Positions 61,626-64,000 of a DNA stretch of 64,000 nt are shown piece after piece. The DNA lies in contig CANMTP010000015.1 of NCBI GenBank assembly GCA_947500845.1, forward strand, positions 38,738 through 102,737, given 5' to 3'. The notes below the pieces were generated by a model. That model ran no database searches. It was not told where the DNA came from and saw only the letters and a list, made by a program, of their open reading frames with translations. The position numbers and the translations under genes were made by a program. Each line of letters opens with the position of its first letter. Position 1 is the stretch's first letter. Source of the DNA: an uncultured Aquimarina sp. GTDB taxonomy: Bacteria; Bacteroidota; Bacteroidia; Flavobacteriales; Flavobacteriaceae.

Positions 61626-62372
61626 TTAAACAGTAGTCTCTGTATTTTCTAATTCAACTCCTTCATTAGTAGTACTTTTACGTCTCTTCACGATTTGCTG
61701 GTAACGCTCTCCCAGAGTATCTAACTCGCTTTTTAAGGTATTGTACGTACCTGTATCATCAAGCTCGATATATGCATTAAGTCTGTTTACCAATTTTTCG
61801 TAGGCTTTGATGGCTGCAGGTTTAATAGCCGAAAAAGATATCTTTTCTGTAGCGCTGGTTGCAGTTATACGTTCTTGATATTTAGTTCTAAATTTTTGAT
61901 TGGTTTCTCTAATACGAGCAACCCAATTGGTAAGCTCTAAGAGTTCTAGCGCCTCTTTTAGATTGTTTTTCATTTCATAATCCTCGATCAGATTAATCAA
62001 CACGGTACTTTGCGCTTCATAATTGAGTTTGATGATTCTAGGGCCGTATCCCTCGAGATGATCTAGTAATACTTGACTCGCTGCTTTTCGTGCAGGGTCG
62101 TGGTGATAGCTATTCATTAAGAAACCGTACTTGATCCCGGTAATGGCATTGTCACGATCCAGATCCAGTTGCTCCAACATTTTGGTAAAATCACTTTCGC
62201 GCTCGTATAACAAGGTGTCATCCAGTTTTTCGACAATGGTGGCGAGCGCTCCTACTTGTGGCTGGATATTAAGTTTCTCTGGATGATTATTCAAACAGAT
62301 GTCTGTAGTGCTACGTAGTAGTTCTGTAAATTCTTCTTTAAATAATTTCCCTAATGTGCTAGGTGTTACCAT
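61626..62372 (-). CDS. DUF6261 family protein
   Basis: The protein has 248 residues. It is mostly helical (TLLYERESDFTKMLEQLDLD; YHHDPARKAASQVLLDHLEG; LTNWVARIRETNQKFRTKY). These are hallmarks of DUF6261, a Bacteroidota family of unknown role that often occurs near repeats and in multiple copies per genome. The stop codon lies 14 bp from array 2. Confidence 0.75.
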   Translation of the reverse strand: MVTPSTLGKLFKEEFTELLRSTTDICLNNHPEKLNIQPQVGALATIVEKLDDTLLYERESDFTKMLEQLDLDRDNAITGIKYGFLMNSYHHDPARKAASQVLLDHLEGYGPRIIKLNYEAQSTVLINLIEDYEMKNNLKEALELLELTNWVARIRETNQKFRTKYQERITATSATEKISFSAIKPAAIKAYEKLVNRLNAYIELDDTGTYNTLKSELDTLGERYQQIVKRRKSTTNEGVELENTETTV

Positions 62373-62480
62373 AAATTACAATTTTTAATAAGTATTATTT
62401 TATTTTTTATCGCAGCCAAAAGTAGATGGTTTTTCTATCGTTTTTTTACGGAAAACCATACATCGTATAAAAAACAATCA

Positions 62481-62706
62481 GTTCCCATCGGGAGGAGCTT
62501 TTTTTTGAATGTAAGAAGTTAGCTCCTGTTGGGAGGAGACCTCTTTTGAGTGTAATAGGTTAGTTCCGGGTGGGAGGAGGTTTCTTTTGAATGCAAGAGA
62601 TTAGCTCCTGGTGGGAGGAAGTTTCTTTTGGGTTTAATAGGTTAGCTCCCGGTGGGAGGAGATTTCTTTTGAATGTAGGAGGTTCGCTCCTGGTGGGAGG
62701 AGGTTT
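62481..62706. repeat. 41-bp tandem repeat, about 5.5 copies
   Basis: AGCTCCTGGTGGGAGG-like blocks start at about 62481, 62521, 62562, 62603, 62644 and 62685, a 41-bp period (40 for the first). Each carries a CTCC...GGAG hairpin, and copies differ at a few positions. It lies upstream of the DUF6261 gene. Confidence 0.85.
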
Positions 62707-62746
62707 GATTGCTTGGATTTGGGTTTGGGGTTTGTGTTGATAGTAT

Positions 62747-62810
62747 ATAACGTTTTATGTATGGTGACGTAGTAACCCGAAGGGTACTATGCACTATACA
62801 TTTTGTTGTG
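62747..62810. repeat. attC-like boundary element E
   Basis: ATGTATGGTGACGTAGTAAC and GTACTATGCACTATACAT pair imperfectly around CCCGAAGG. The ends are ATAACG and TTTTGTTG. The stop codon of the 197-aa gene (62794) lies in the arm, as expected for a cassette. Confidence 0.5.
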
Positions 62811-63387
62811 TTTTCGTTTTGTTTTTATATTCCGTTCTCAATTCTAACAACTTATCCGTCAAGTGAATTTCGTCGTTATAGATTTTGTCAATCTCATTAT
62901 TTAGATCACAGATTACTTTTAATTCTTTTTCGGACCAAATTATTTTAAAATTCTCTTCTTTTACGTCCACAAATCCTTTCCATTCATCACACCAGTCAAC
63001 AAAGTTAGAAGCTACCCATTCAAGATTAAGTTGTCCAATTTTAGATTCAATTCCAGATTTTAGAGAGTTTTTAAATTTAGAATCTTCATTAAAGTCTTGA
63101 GTTTCGTAAAAGTATTTCAAGCTTATTTTTCTAAAACTTGTAACCCAGCTTAAATTGTTTTTTATTCCGTATTCTCGAATTTGACCAGGCCAACCTGTTG
63201 CCATTTTTTTTATACCATATTGAGAGGAAAGTAATTGACTTATAGAGCTTGTTAGATTGCATTTTCCTTCCGTTCCGATTTCGTAACCGTGAATGAATGA
63301 GATTATGGAATCATCAGTAACTTTCCCGATATACATTCCAGTTCGAGTTATAAAATGCATCAAAGTATTTAAATCAGTTTCTCTCAT
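62794..63387 (-). CDS. Hypothetical cassette protein, 197 aa
   Basis: The protein has 197 soluble residues (TLMHFITRTGMYIGKVTDDS; GWPGQIREYGIKNNLSWVTS; VASNFVDWCDEWKGFVDVKE) with several Trp. It resembles the size and style of immunity or defence accessory proteins, but no family was recognised. It is bounded downstream by element E and upstream by two palindromes at 63440-63524. Confidence 0.55.
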   Translation of the reverse strand: MRETDLNTLMHFITRTGMYIGKVTDDSIISFIHGYEIGTEGKCNLTSSISQLLSSQYGIKKMATGWPGQIREYGIKNNLSWVTSFRKISLKYFYETQDFNEDSKFKNSLKSGIESKIGQLNLEWVASNFVDWCDEWKGFVDVKEENFKIIWSEKELKVICDLNNEIDKIYNDEIHLTDKLLELRTEYKNKTKTQQNV

Positions 63388-63439
63388 TTGGTTCTAATGA
63401 AACACAACAATCGTATATGTGTAAAAGTAAACATATTTT

Positions 63440-63461
63440 AATTATAGCAATTGCTATAATT
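63440..63461. repeat. Perfect 22-bp palindrome
   Basis: The sequence from 63440 to 63461 is self-complementary (arms AATTATAGCAA/TTGCTATAATT). It lies 53 bp upstream of the 197-aa gene and could be an operator. Confidence 0.8.
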
Positions 63462-63486
63462 TCCATTGTAATAATATTTAAAAACG

Positions 63487-63524
63487 TTTGTAAGCATTTA
63501 TAAATGTTTATAAATGCTTACAAA
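63487..63524. repeat. Perfect 18-bp inverted repeat
   Basis: Arms TTTGTAAGCATTTATAAA (63487-63504) and its complement (63507-63524) flank TG. It lies 100 bp upstream of the 197-aa gene. Confidence 0.8.
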
Positions 63525-63619
63525 TACCTCTTTCTATAAAATTCGACAATAGCTTTTATAGTTCTTTGCGGAAATCCACAGCGGTTGGTACTGATTTTTT
63601 GTTATGGGGGCAAGCTAAA

Positions 63620-64000
63620 ATGTCATTACGATTCGCCTTAAGCGAAGAAGCAATCTTTTTGCTAGGAGTAGGAGTGTATTTTCAAAGTGGGCAGACTACT
63701 TCGTCCTGTCGTCCTCGTAGTGACGGTGTATTTGTTGTGTCTTCTCGTAGTGACGGGGTGCTTGTCATTGCGATTCGCCTTAGCGAAGAAGCAATCTTTT
63801 TGCTAGGAGTAGGAGTGTAGTTTCATAGTAGGCAGACTACTTCGTCCTGTCGTCCTCGTAGTGACGGTGTATTTGTTGTGTCTTCTCGTAGTGACGGGGT
63901 GATTGTCATTGCGATTCGCCTCAAGCGAAGAAGCAATCTTTTTGCTAGGAGTAGGAGTGTAGTTTCATAGTAGGCAGACTACTTCGTCCTGTCGTCCTCG
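63620..64000. repeat. Palindromic repeat array 3, three copies, cut by the window end
   Basis: GCAGACTACTTCGTCCTGTC segments start at 63691, 63832 and 63974, a period of 141-142 bp, in the same orientation as arrays 1 and 2. This array has an extra TGTCTTCTCGTAGTGACGGG block per unit and the hairpins ATTGCGATTCGCC...GCAAT. Confidence 0.9.

Noticed and set aside
62481..62706. CRISPR array
   Set aside because: The 41-bp units abut without unique spacers, and no cas gene is present.
55844..63400. Prophage
   Set aside because: No capsid, terminase, tail, integrase or lysis gene was seen; genes are short and separated by palindromes.
63566..63820. Open frame on the plus strand in array 3 (84 codons)
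   Set aside because: It is made entirely from the palindromic repeat, with the segment LSEEAIFLLGVGV recurring once per repeat unit. No start context supports translation.

Overview
The window reads as a chromosomal piece of a member of the Bacteroidota, most likely a marine Flavobacteriaceae (Aquimarina-like; the genus is an inference). The DNA is AT-rich, Shine-Dalgarno sequences are scarce, several genes are preceded by the Bacteroidota -7 element TAnnTTTG, and the gene set is typical: FecI/FecR/TonB-receptor module, rpmB-rpmG-DUF4295 cluster, DUF2795, DUF2911, DUF6249, DUF6261, a long SecA without the C-terminal zinc motif, and many short lipoproteins with a Cys lipobox. No rRNA or tRNA gene was seen.

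Layout. 0-9 kb: tail of a sigma-54 activator, a small outer-membrane protein, PPK2 polyphosphate kinase, an M28 peptidase, a broken small gene, a MATE exporter, an OmpA-type protein, a PAP2 phosphatase, and convergent to them a class A penicillin-binding protein and a BCCT osmolyte transporter. 11.8-21.6 kb: MeaB chaperone, DUF2911, two ECF sigma/anti-sigma modules (the first with a DUF4097-like exported protein), a protein made of two T9SS-tail-like repeats, an FMO-type monooxygenase translationally coupled to an M23 peptidase. 21.6-29.2 kb: secA, DUF2795, cobalamin adenosyltransferase, recR and a 2-oxoacid dehydrogenase E2. 29.2-32.1 kb: gene-poor stretch with a probable decayed gene, then a lipoprotein and a beta-barrel. 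32.1-37.6 kb: a complete metal (Mn/Zn) ABC importer operon with an outer-membrane protein, divergent from a DtxR/MntR-type regulator. The shared intergenic region shows a perfect operator palindrome lying in the spacer of the transporter promoter, and both permeases carry an extra C-terminal winged-helix-like domain.

37.6-53.1 kb: exonuclease, FAH-family hydrolase, HPt protein, CinA; three tandem paralogues of unknown function; rpmB-rpmG-DUF4295-ftsY; an amidase lipoprotein; an acidic lipoprotein divergent from a FecI-FecR-TonB receptor module; rimO. 53-55.7 kb holds small lipoproteins and a DUF1801 protein.

55.8-64 kb is accessory DNA and the most unusual part. Unrelated short genes all lie on the minus strand, separated by imperfect palindromes that often overlap the stop codon of the preceding gene and share core-like ends (TAACG / GTTAG). 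This is the architecture of integron-like gene cassettes, with no integrase in view. Interleaved are three same-orientation arrays of an interspersed palindromic repeat (ATTGC...GCAAT hairpin plus a conserved ACTACTTCGTCG segment). Two of these arrays bracket a small GIY-YIG nuclease gene, and a 41-bp tandem repeat lies beside a DUF6261 gene. The best candidates for undescribed biology are the cassette array, the GIY-YIG/palindromic repeat pairing and the permease-winged-helix fusions with their operator.
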